Assembly: GCF_018324205.1 (NCBI RefSeq)
Contig: NZ_AP023356.1
Coordinates: 1,736,001 to 1,800,000, forward strand
Direction of reading: 5' to 3'
Length of the DNA: 64,000 bases
Source: Actinoplanes ianthinogenes
Lineage (GTDB): Bacteria; Actinomycetota; Actinomycetes; Mycobacteriales; Micromonosporaceae
Shown: piece by piece, positions 58,118 through 64,000 of the stretch
Layout of the letters: each line of letters opens with the position of its first letter
How positions within the stretch are numbered: the first letter of the stretch is position 1
Program-made: the position numbers and the translations under genes
Notes under the pieces: model-generated
Database searches by the model: none
Seen by the model: the letters and a program-made list of their open reading frames with translations, nothing else
Told to the model about the DNA's origin: nothing

Positions 58118-59482
58118 TCAGATCCCGAGCGCGTTGAAGAGGTACAGCCACACCTCGCTGCGGGTGGGAAAGGCCGGAACGGCGTGCCGCAGCCGGCCGA
58201 GCGGGACCTCGCCCACCACGGCGACCGTCGCGGCCTGGAGGAAATCGGCGACGTTCGAGCCGGTCAGGGTGACGCCGACCAGCACGTTGCGGTCGGTGTC
58301 GACGAGGAACCGGCTGGTGCCGCGCGGCCCGCCGGTGAACGCGCCGCCGGCGTTGCCGTCGGTCGGCAGGTCGACCACCCGGACGGTCAGACCGGCCGCG
58401 GCGGCGGTCGCGGCGGTGTGCCCGACCGCGGCGACCTGCGGCTCGGTGAAGATCACTCGCGGTGATCCCGGGCCGTCGGCGAGATGCTCGGCGGCCATCG
58501 GCTTGCCCAGGATGTCGCCGGCCGCGATCGCCGCCTGATATTTCGCCATGTGCGTGAACAGCGCCTTCCCGTTCAGGTCGCCCACCACATAGAGCCAGCT
58601 CAAGCCGGGGATCCGCATGTTCTCGTCGACCCGCAGCGCGGTGACGCCGACGGTCTCCAGCCCGAGGTCCGCCGCCTGCGGCGTGCGCCCCGCGGCCACC
58701 AGGATCTCCGCCGCCCTCACGGCAGTCCCGTCACTCAGGGTCACTTCAACATCAACACCGGTTCGGCGTACGCCCTGAGCCCGCGCCCCGAACCTGATGT
58801 CCACCCCCTGCTCCACCAGCGACTGCGCCACCTGCTCCCCGGCGAACGGCTCCTCCCGCGGCAGCAGCCCCCGCTTCCCCGGGATCAGGGTCACCCGCGA
58901 GCCGAGCGACGTGAACGCCTGGCTCAGCTCGGTCCCGACCACGCCCCCGCCGATCACGATCAGCGACTCGGGGACGGTCGGCGTGGTGACCGCCTCGCGG
59001 TTGGTCCACGGCTCGGACTCGGCCAGCCCGTCGATGTCCGGCAGCGCCGCCCGGGTGCCGCCGGCCAGGATGACCGCCTGCCGCGCCTCGAGGGTCTCGT
59101 CGCCGACCTGGACGCGTTTCTCCCCGGCGAGCCGGCCCCACCCGCGGATCAGGGTGACCCCGCGCTCGGTGAGCCAGGGCACCTGCCCGGCGTCGTCCAG
59201 GTTGCCGATCAGCTCGTCGCGGCGGCGCAGCACCGCCGCGACGTCGAGGTCGCCGGTGACCGCGGCGGCCACCCCGGGCGTGCGCCGGGCCTCGGCGAGC
59301 AGCTCGCCCGGGCGCAGCAGCGCTTTGGACGGTATGCACGCGTAGTAGGAGCACTCGCCGCCGACCTTGTCGGCCTCGACGATCGCCACGTCCAGCCCGG
59401 CCTCGGCCAGTCGTCCGGCCGCCACCTCGCCGCCTGGTCCGGCGCCGACCACCACCACATCAAAGCTTCGCATGCGGTCCAT
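58118..59482 (-). CDS. FAD-dependent pyridine-nucleotide disulfide oxidoreductase
   Basis: The 454-residue flavoprotein has 'VVVGAGPGGEVAAGRLAE' for FAD, the redox-active pair in GGECSYYACIPSK, a second Rossmann loop 'VIGGGVVGTELSQAF' for NAD(P)H, and the C-terminal 'HAVPAFPTRSEVW' carrying the base His. These fit the dihydrolipoamide dehydrogenase/mercuric reductase superfamily; no N-terminal metal domain is present. The Cys spacing is normal, with CSYYAC in place of CLNRGC. It starts 23 bases before the lipoprotein gene ends, at an ATG with weak upstream GGACG; MRSF at 59473 is an alternative. Confidence 0.92.
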   Translation of the reverse strand: MDRMRSFDVVVVGAGPGGEVAAGRLAEAGLDVAIVEADKVGGECSYYACIPSKALLRPGELLAEARRTPGVAAAVTGDLDVAAVLRRRDELIGNLDDAGQVPWLTERGVTLIRGWGRLAGEKRVQVGDETLEARQAVILAGGTRAALPDIDGLAESEPWTNREAVTTPTVPESLIVIGGGVVGTELSQAFTSLGSRVTLIPGKRGLLPREEPFAGEQVAQSLVEQGVDIRFGARAQGVRRTGVDVEVTLSDGTAVRAAEILVAAGRTPQAADLGLETVGVTALRVDENMRIPGLSWLYVVGDLNGKALFTHMAKYQAAIAAGDILGKPMAAEHLADGPGSPRVIFTEPQVAAVGHTAATAAAAGLTVRVVDLPTDGNAGGAFTGGPRGTSRFLVDTDRNVLVGVTLTGSNVADFLQAATVAVVGEVPLGRLRHAVPAFPTRSEVWLYLFNALGI

Positions 59483-59990
59483 GGTCGTCCGGCCGGTACG
59501 TCGTTCGCCCCAGGGGGTGGCCCTGGGCGGTACCCGGGGACTCCCGCGGCGCACCCGGCCGGATGTCGGTGAAGGTGTAGCACGCCTCGTCGTCGATGGC
59601 GTTCGGGACCGGGTCGACCGTCAGCGAGGCGGGCAGACCGGCGGCGTCGGCCTGGAACTCGATCACGGCGTCCGGTCCGGCCGTGTCGACCTCGGCGAGC
59701 AGCTCCGTGATGGCCGGGTAATGGGTGACGTCCTGGTTGCTGTCCGGGCCGAGGGGTTCCCCGGTGGCCGCCGCGCCGTCGACGGCGATCCGGTATCGGC
59801 CGATCAGCGCCCGCTCGCCGCAGGTCGAGGTGAGGACGTAGGTGTACCGCGACGGCAGGTTCGCGGCTGCCGCGTGGACGGCGTCGCGCGATGCTCCGGG
59901 CGTACCGGAAAGGGTGTTGCCGCACGCGGACAGCGTGAGGGCGGAGATCGCGGTGAGCAGCGCGGTTCGGCGCCGGCGGAGAGCGGCCAT
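59460..59990 (-). CDS. Lipoprotein, DUF6174-like
   Basis: The 176-residue protein has a lipoprotein signal with lipobox LSAC (cut before Cys23). The mature domain shows 'SRYTYVLTSTCGERALIGRYRIAV' (strand pattern of DUF6174, from memory) and three cysteines. Its last 20 residues overlap the reductase gene start. It sits on the outer face of the membrane and has no known function. Confidence 0.86.
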   Translation of the reverse strand: MAALRRRRTALLTAISALTLSACGNTLSGTPGASRDAVHAAAANLPSRYTYVLTSTCGERALIGRYRIAVDGAAATGEPLGPDSNQDVTHYPAITELLAEVDTAGPDAVIEFQADAAGLPASLTVDPVPNAIDDEACYTFTDIRPGAPRESPGTAQGHPLGRTTYRPDDHGPHAKL

Positions 59991-60219
59991 GCGCGGTTTG
60001 ACGCAGCGTGACCAGCGGCGGTTCCGCCCTTTCTGCCGTTCGTGGGGGATGCCGGGAGGACGGGCGGATCACCGGTTTCGGAAATGCCTGGCTTTCCGGG
60101 GCACGAACAAGATCAAATCGGGCAAATACCGTGAAGAACGTCACTAAAGGCCGTCAAAAACTTGGATGAACGACCGGGGCTGTGGTTACCGTCGGTCGTC
60201 CCGCGATGGCGGGCACTGT

Positions 60220-60385
60220 GGACGGACCGCCGAATCCTGCCGCCGATCCACAGACTCGATGAAAGGGCAGGAGCGGGGGAACCACCGTTTTCCGGCGCTG
60301 GGACAGCGCCTTGGGGTGAAGCCGCCACGTGACGCGCGGCCGGGCCGATCTGCCCGAACCCGACAGCTCACCTCGCAGGCGTGGA
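60220..60385 (+). ncRNA. ydaO/yuaA-type cyclic di-AMP riboswitch
   Basis: The leader of the Rpf-LysM gene contains the conserved ydaO elements in order: GGGGGAACC at about 60273, CTTGGGGTGAAGCCGCC from about 60310, and CCCGAACCCGACAGCTCACC followed by TCGCAGGCG ending at 60381. GGAGGATC follows directly and is the gene's ribosome site, so ligand binding would act within the leader. In actinobacteria this RNA precedes cell-wall hydrolase genes, where c-di-AMP usually turns expression off. The 404-base gap 59991-60394 has no other gene. Confidence 0.85.
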
Positions 60386-60394
60386 GGATCATCC

Positions 60395-60949
60395 ATGTCT
60401 CGGATCGGTAGACGAACGCGCCTTGCTGCCCTCAGCCTGGTGGCCGCCGGCGTGACCGGAGCGGGCGTGCTGCTCGCGCCGGCCACCCCGGCCCTGGCCT
60501 CCAGCGTCAACTGGGACGTGGTCGCCAAGTGCGAATCGGGCGGCCGCTGGCACATCAACACCGGTAACGGGTATTACGGCGGCTTGCAGTTCAGCCGCGG
60601 CACGTGGCTCTCGAACGGCGGGGGCAAATATGCCTCGACCGCGGACAAGGCCACCAAGGCCGAACAGATCAGGATCGCCGAGAAGCTGTACGCCAAGCGC
60701 GGGTTGAGCCCGTGGCCGGTGTGCGGCAAGAGGTCCGGCGTCCACAAGAAGTCGACCCCGTCGCACACCCCGAAGAAGAAGAAGGTGAAGAGCTCCGGGA
60801 AGACCTACGTGGTCAAGTCCGGTGACACCCTCGCCAAGATCGCCCGGAAGTACCACATCAAGGGCGGCTGGCGGACCCTGTACGCGCTCAACAAGAACAA
60901 GCTGAGCAGCCCGAGCCGGATCTACCCGGGTCAGCGCATCCGTCTCTGA
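60395..60949 (+). CDS. Resuscitation-promoting-factor-like transglycosylase with C-terminal LysM
   Basis: The 184-residue protein has a signal peptide (about 1-35, ALA-SS). An Rpf-type lysozyme-like domain (about 36-110) carries the catalytic Glu in AKCESGGRW and 'YYGGLQFSRGTWLSNGG'. A Lys/Ser-rich linker and a LysM peptidoglycan-binding domain (about 135-184: 'YVVKSGDTLAKIARKYHI', 'IYPGQRIRL') follow. It cleaves peptidoglycan to promote growth or exit from dormancy. Control is by the c-di-AMP riboswitch just upstream; a perfect terminator follows. Confidence 0.95.
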   Translation: MSRIGRRTRLAALSLVAAGVTGAGVLLAPATPALASSVNWDVVAKCESGGRWHINTGNGYYGGLQFSRGTWLSNGGGKYASTADKATKAEQIRIAEKLYAKRGLSPWPVCGKRSGVHKKSTPSHTPKKKKVKSSGKTYVVKSGDTLAKIARKYHIKGGWRTLYALNKNKLSSPSRIYPGQRIRL

Positions 60950-60960
60950 CAAGGTGATCC

Positions 60961-60996
60961 CCGGTCATGCGGCCGTCCGGACGGCCGCATGACCGG
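60961..60996 (+). terminator. Perfect 36-bp palindromic terminator after the Rpf-like gene
   Basis: The 36 bases are fully self-complementary, giving an 16-17-bp GC-rich stem with a minimal loop, starting 11 bases after the TGA. A strong intrinsic-type terminator is likely even without a U-run. Confidence 0.75.
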
Positions 60997-61123
60997 ACCG
61001 AGGCACGTGTCCGGCATCCCCATCGGCTGACACCCGGTGATCCTTGTCCCTGCTGACAGCTCCCGCACATGTCCGGATGTGAGGATGTGCGGCGGAAAGC
61101 GGGCAAGGAACACGGGGGAACAG

Positions 61124-62359
61124 ATGCGGTGGGTCATGGCGGCCGGCGTGATGCTGCTGGCCGGGGGATGCGGGACCGCGACGGCACAGGCCGGCCCCTC
61201 CCCCGCATCCGTCTCGCCCTCGGTGGTCCCGGCATCACCGCCGGCCTCCGCGGCACCGGGCTGGGTCGCCACCTGGGGCGTCGCCATGACCGACGGCGGC
61301 CAGCCCTTCACCCGGCAGACGGTGCGGCAGATCGTGCACACCAGCGTCGGCGGGGACGGCGCGCGGTTGCAGCTCGCCAACACGTTCGGCCGGACGCCGC
61401 TGGTCGTCGGCGGGGTGCACGTGGCGCGGCGGGCGACCGGGAGCGGGATCGACCCGGCCACCGACACCGCGGTCACCTTCGGCGGCAAGGCCACGGTGAC
61501 CGTCCCGGCCGGTGCCACGGTGACCAGCGACGAGGTCGCCTTCGCCGTGCCGGCGGACACCGACCTGGCGGTCAGCCTCTATCTCCCGGCGGCGACCGGC
61601 GAGACGACCCGGCACCCGCTGGGCACGCAGAACAATTACATCGGTACGGGCGACCAGCTCACCGCCGCGACGATGCACAGCGTCGAGACGTCGAGCAACT
61701 ACTTCTTCCTCAGCGGCCTGGACGTGCTGAACAGCGCGGCGGACGGGACGATCGTGGCGTTCGGGGCGTCGATCACCGACGGGCTCGACTCGGCGTTCGG
61801 GGCCAACCACCGGTGGCCGGACCTGCTCGCCGACCGGCTGCGCGCGGCCGGGCGCACGATCGGCGTGGTCAACACCGGGATCAGCGGCAACCGGCTGACC
61901 GCCGACGGCAAGGACGGGCGGGGCGAGAGCGCGGCACACCGCTTCGAGCGGGACGTGCTCCGGCGGACCGGGGTGAAGTGGGTGATCATCGCGGACGATC
62001 CGCTGAACGACCTGGGCAGCAGGCATCCGCCGGGCGTCGACCAGATCGTCGGCGCGTACCGGCAGCTGATCGCTCGCGGGCACGCGGCCGGGATCACGGT
62101 GATCTGCTCGACGCTCACGCCGTTCGCCGGGGCGGACTACTGGAGCAGTCGCGGGGAGCAGGGGCGCGCCGCGGTGAACGCCTTCGTCCGCGGGACCGGG
62201 AGCGGCTGCGACGCGGTGCTCGACCAGGACACCGCGACGCACGACCCGGCGGCGCCGACCCGGTTCCTGCCCGCTAACGACTCCGGCGACCACCTGCACC
62301 CTGGCGACAAGGGCATGCAGGTGATCGCCGGAGCTGTCGACCTCGACTGGTTCCGCTGA
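61124..62359 (+). CDS. SGNH/GDSL-type hydrolase lipoprotein
   Basis: The 411-residue protein has a lipoprotein signal (LAGGC) and a Ser/Pro-rich linker (about 20-45). A beta-rich domain (about 50-190) precedes an SGNH hydrolase domain (about 205-411). 'VAFGASITDGL' carries the nucleophile Ser in a GAS rather than GDS block, 'NTGISGNRL' carries the oxyanion Gly/Asn, and 'DHLHPGDKGM' the catalytic Asp/His. The 'DDPLNDLG' block III-like loop has Asn. It probably de-esterifies plant or cell-wall glycans outside the cell. GGGGGAACAG precedes the ATG. Confidence 0.92.
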   Translation: MRWVMAAGVMLLAGGCGTATAQAGPSPASVSPSVVPASPPASAAPGWVATWGVAMTDGGQPFTRQTVRQIVHTSVGGDGARLQLANTFGRTPLVVGGVHVARRATGSGIDPATDTAVTFGGKATVTVPAGATVTSDEVAFAVPADTDLAVSLYLPAATGETTRHPLGTQNNYIGTGDQLTAATMHSVETSSNYFFLSGLDVLNSAADGTIVAFGASITDGLDSAFGANHRWPDLLADRLRAAGRTIGVVNTGISGNRLTADGKDGRGESAAHRFERDVLRRTGVKWVIIADDPLNDLGSRHPPGVDQIVGAYRQLIARGHAAGITVICSTLTPFAGADYWSSRGEQGRAAVNAFVRGTGSGCDAVLDQDTATHDPAAPTRFLPANDSGDHLHPGDKGMQVIAGAVDLDWFR

Positions 62360-62438
62360 CCTCAGCCAGCCGCCGCCAGGAGGAACGACGTGCGGGAATG
62401 CGCTTTCCGCGCCAACCTACGGCACCGATTCCGATCCG

Positions 62439-63233
62439 TCAACGCGCGTCGGCCGGCACCAGTTTGCGGCCGAACTCGACGTTGTCCAGGTCACCGTGGA
62501 ACTGATCGGTGTCCACATCGGTCTGCGCCGCGTTGATCCGCTTGCCGCCGATCACCACGAAGCCGCTGGGCAGGATGTCGGCGAGCGGGCTCGTCTGCTG
62601 CGCGGGCGGCAGCAGCTGGCGGCCGGTGAGCGGATCGTGCACCCGGATCTGGAACAGCACCGGGGAGAGCCGGATGCAGGTGACCCGGTACCACCGGCCG
62701 ACCGTCATGGTGAAGTCGTCCGGGCCGGCCGGGAGCAGGACGAAACGGGAACCGTCCGACCAGCGGCAGGACGGGCGGCCATAGTCGACCTGGAGCTTCC
62801 ACTGACTGAGACCGGCGCCGGCCGCGCCGAACTGGAAGACATTCATCCCGGCGTCCGGCGACGGCGTCTCGGTGAGCCGGACGTCCGCGCCGTAGACGAA
62901 CCGCCCCTCACCGTCGTCGCCCGGGACCAGCGTGACGGTGCTCGACGGGCGGATGATCGCCTGTGGACAGGGCACGGCGGTGGTGCAGCTGCCGCCCGGG
63001 AAGCGCAGGATGCGGTTGCCGTCCGGCTCGGTGACCGAGGTCACGAAACCGCCGGCGCCGCCGAGAATGGCGCCGTCCAGGTGGTTGCCGCTGCTGTCGG
63101 CTACATGGGACGGATCGGTGAGATCGCCGAAATACTGGAGCTCCAGGTGGCCGGGCGGGGGTGCGGCCAGGGCCGGGGTGGCGGTCAGGACGGCGGCGCA
63201 CAGGGCGCCGAGTGTGGTGCGCAGAAGTGCCAT
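62439..63233 (-). CDS. Secreted LamG/concanavalin-A-like protein
   Basis: The 264-residue protein has a Sec signal (about 1-24, ALA-AP). The mature part is one jelly-roll domain with 'DSSGNHLDGAILGGAG', typical of LamG-like lectin/glucanase folds, and 'TVGRWYRVTCIRLSPVLFQIRV'. Four cysteines could form two disulfides. No catalytic residues of a glycosidase are evident, so it may bind a carbohydrate. It is divergent from the next gene. Confidence 0.88.
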   Translation of the reverse strand: MALLRTTLGALCAAVLTATPALAAPPPGHLELQYFGDLTDPSHVADSSGNHLDGAILGGAGGFVTSVTEPDGNRILRFPGGSCTTAVPCPQAIIRPSSTVTLVPGDDGEGRFVYGADVRLTETPSPDAGMNVFQFGAAGAGLSQWKLQVDYGRPSCRWSDGSRFVLLPAGPDDFTMTVGRWYRVTCIRLSPVLFQIRVHDPLTGRQLLPPAQQTSPLADILPSGFVVIGGKRINAAQTDVDTDQFHGDLDNVEFGRKLVPADAR

Positions 63234-63397
63234 GTCTCGGAGTGGACCGGATTCACAGGTCGGACGGGCAGCGAATCTGTGCGACTTCCGGTTGAATGAC
63301 CCCTTTCCGGTTGCTCGTTGAACCGGATCCGTCACACACCGGTACTCCCAGGTGACCGGCCGGACATCTTCCGCCTGACTGACGAAGTAGGTGCACC

Positions 63398-64000
63398 ATG
63401 ACGTACCCGGACCCGACCGCCGGACCCAACCCGGCAAGCTATCCGCCGCCGCAGGCGGACCAGGACGGCTGGCCGGCCGTCACGCCCCGCCCCGCCGCGC
63501 CGGGCCAGCAGCAGCCGGGGGCCTCCGCTTATCCCGGATCTCCCGCCTACCCGGACGCTTCGGCCTATCCCGGCTCCTCCGCTCATCCGCAGCAGAGCGG
63601 GTCGGCCGCGGTGCCGCATCAGTACAGCCCGCAGCAGTACAGCGGCCCTCCGGCGAACCAGTACCCGCCGTACAGCACCTCGCCCGGCCAGTACTCCTCC
63701 ACCTCCGCGGACCAGTACCCGCCGAGCCAGTATTCGTCGCAGCCGGGCGGCTCCGCGGGCCAGTACTCGCCCCAGTCCAGCGGCCAGTATTCGTCGCAGC
63801 CGGGCACCTCCGCGGGCCAGTACTCCTCGCAGTCCGGGACCTCCGCGGGTCAGTACCCGCAGTCCAGCGCTCCGGCGGGCCAGTACCCGCAGTCCAGCGC
63901 CCCGGCGGGCCAGTACCCCCAGTCCAGCGCCCCGGCGGGTCAGTACCCGGAGCAGTCCAGCGCTCCGCCGGCGGGCCAGTACGGGCAGCACTACGGCACT
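63398..64000 (+). CDS. Gln/Tyr/Ser/Pro-rich repeat protein, cut by window end
   Basis: The frame from ATG 63398 stays open for 201 codons to the edge. The visible part is entirely low complexity: Tyr, Gln, Ser, Pro, Gly and Ala with repeated SAGQYS and AGQYPQSSAP. It has no signal peptide. Such disordered N-termini commonly precede membrane domains in actinobacterial proteins, so a membrane part may follow outside the window. No strong ribosome site is seen before the ATG; GTAGG is nearest. Function cannot be assigned. Confidence 0.85.
   Translation, partial: MTYPDPTAGPNPASYPPPQADQDGWPAVTPRPAAPGQQQPGASAYPGSPAYPDASAYPGSSAHPQQSGSAAVPHQYSPQQYSGPPANQYPPYSTSPGQYSSTSADQYPPSQYSSQPGGSAGQYSPQSSGQYSSQPGTSAGQYSSQSGTSAGQYPQSSAPAGQYPQSSAPAGQYPQSSAPAGQYPEQSSAPPAGQYGQHYGT
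63845..63967 (+). repeat. Four 30-33-bp tandem repeats encoding AGQYPQSSAP
   Basis: Copies start at 63845, 63875, 63905 and 63935; the last has one extra codon. Looser GQYSSQ repeats precede from about 63700. Confidence 0.85.

Noticed and set aside
63332..63991. Minus-strand Arg/Gly/Leu-rich frame opposite the last gene
   Set aside because: It mirrors the AGQYPQSSAP repeats of the plus-strand gene and has no domain.
1..64000. tRNA, rRNA, insertion sequences or prophage genes
   Set aside because: I read both strands for cloverleaf-like, rRNA-like and transposase or integrase motifs and found none I could support.

Overview
The window looks like chromosomal DNA from a high-GC actinomycete, most likely a member of the Micromonosporaceae such as an Actinoplanes relative (inference). 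The grounds are very high GC with strong third-position GC bias, many GTG starts, overlapping ATGA/GTGA gene junctions, leaderless promoters, an F420-type nitroreductase of the DDN family, a DUF574-type methyltransferase, a DUF6230/DUF6114 pair, Tat-exported plant-polysaccharide enzymes, and a ydaO-type c-di-AMP riboswitch before an Rpf-like gene. I see no rRNA, tRNA, CRISPR array, insertion sequence or prophage.

Layout. 1-6 kb: a partial secreted-type metalloprotease-like protein, a PRC-barrel protein, and a GNAT acetyltransferase coupled to a two-gene ABC exporter whose subunits have lost complementary halves of the ATPase machinery. 6-12.4 kb: a PLP decarboxylase, an OmpR-type response regulator/sensor kinase pair with 11-bp phased direct repeats in its promoter, and a PadR/membrane-protein pair. 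12.6-18.6 kb: a 1242-residue CheB-PAS-GAF-kinase-REC-GAF-PAS protein and a NarL-type two-component pair. 18.7-27.3 kb: PadR plus MFS drug exporter, a secreted lipase, an ABC exporter, a TetR / membrane protein / FAD monooxygenase group, a DDN-type oxidoreductase and an LGFP-repeat secreted protein. 27.5-33.3 kb: a Ser/Thr kinase split by a frameshift, a GGDEF protein, an S9 peptidase, and a PepSY protein with a 42-bp tandem-repeat tail, also frameshifted.

33.3-43.3 kb holds a zinc-type ABC importer (binding protein, ATPase, two permeases) with a Zur-like box, a methyltransferase with a weaker Zur-like box, and a tightly overlapping operon of three PLP-enzyme genes: Y4yA/SbnH-like decarboxylase, cysteine-synthase/rhodanese fusion and SufS-like desulfurase. 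A leaderless MFS exporter diverges from it. This is the best candidate here for an undescribed small-molecule system, possibly a sulfur-containing or SbnA/SbnH-type metallophore linked to metal homeostasis (inference).

43.4-53.1 kb: a pectinesterase, small secreted proteins, a TetR/DUF6230/DUF6114 group next to two secreted proteins behind a repressible-looking promoter, a DUF574 methyltransferase, a truncated nucleotide-sugar dehydrogenase whose only well-placed start is ATC, and a GH43-like/AbfB arabinosidase behind a perfect LacI-type palindrome. 53.5-64 kb: a methyltransferase/TetR pair, a large LuxR-family ATPase regulator with a glyoxalase, a flavin disulfide reductase and a lipoprotein, the riboswitch-controlled Rpf-LysM protein, a GDSL lipoprotein esterase, a LamG-like secreted protein, and the start of a Gln/Tyr/Ser-rich repeat protein cut by the window end.

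A recurring theme is in-frame short tandem repeats encoding Gly/Ala/Ser/Pro-rich segments inside or at the ends of otherwise ordinary proteins. The two frameshifts lie in G/C homopolymer runs in such regions, so sequencing error must be excluded before reading biology into them.
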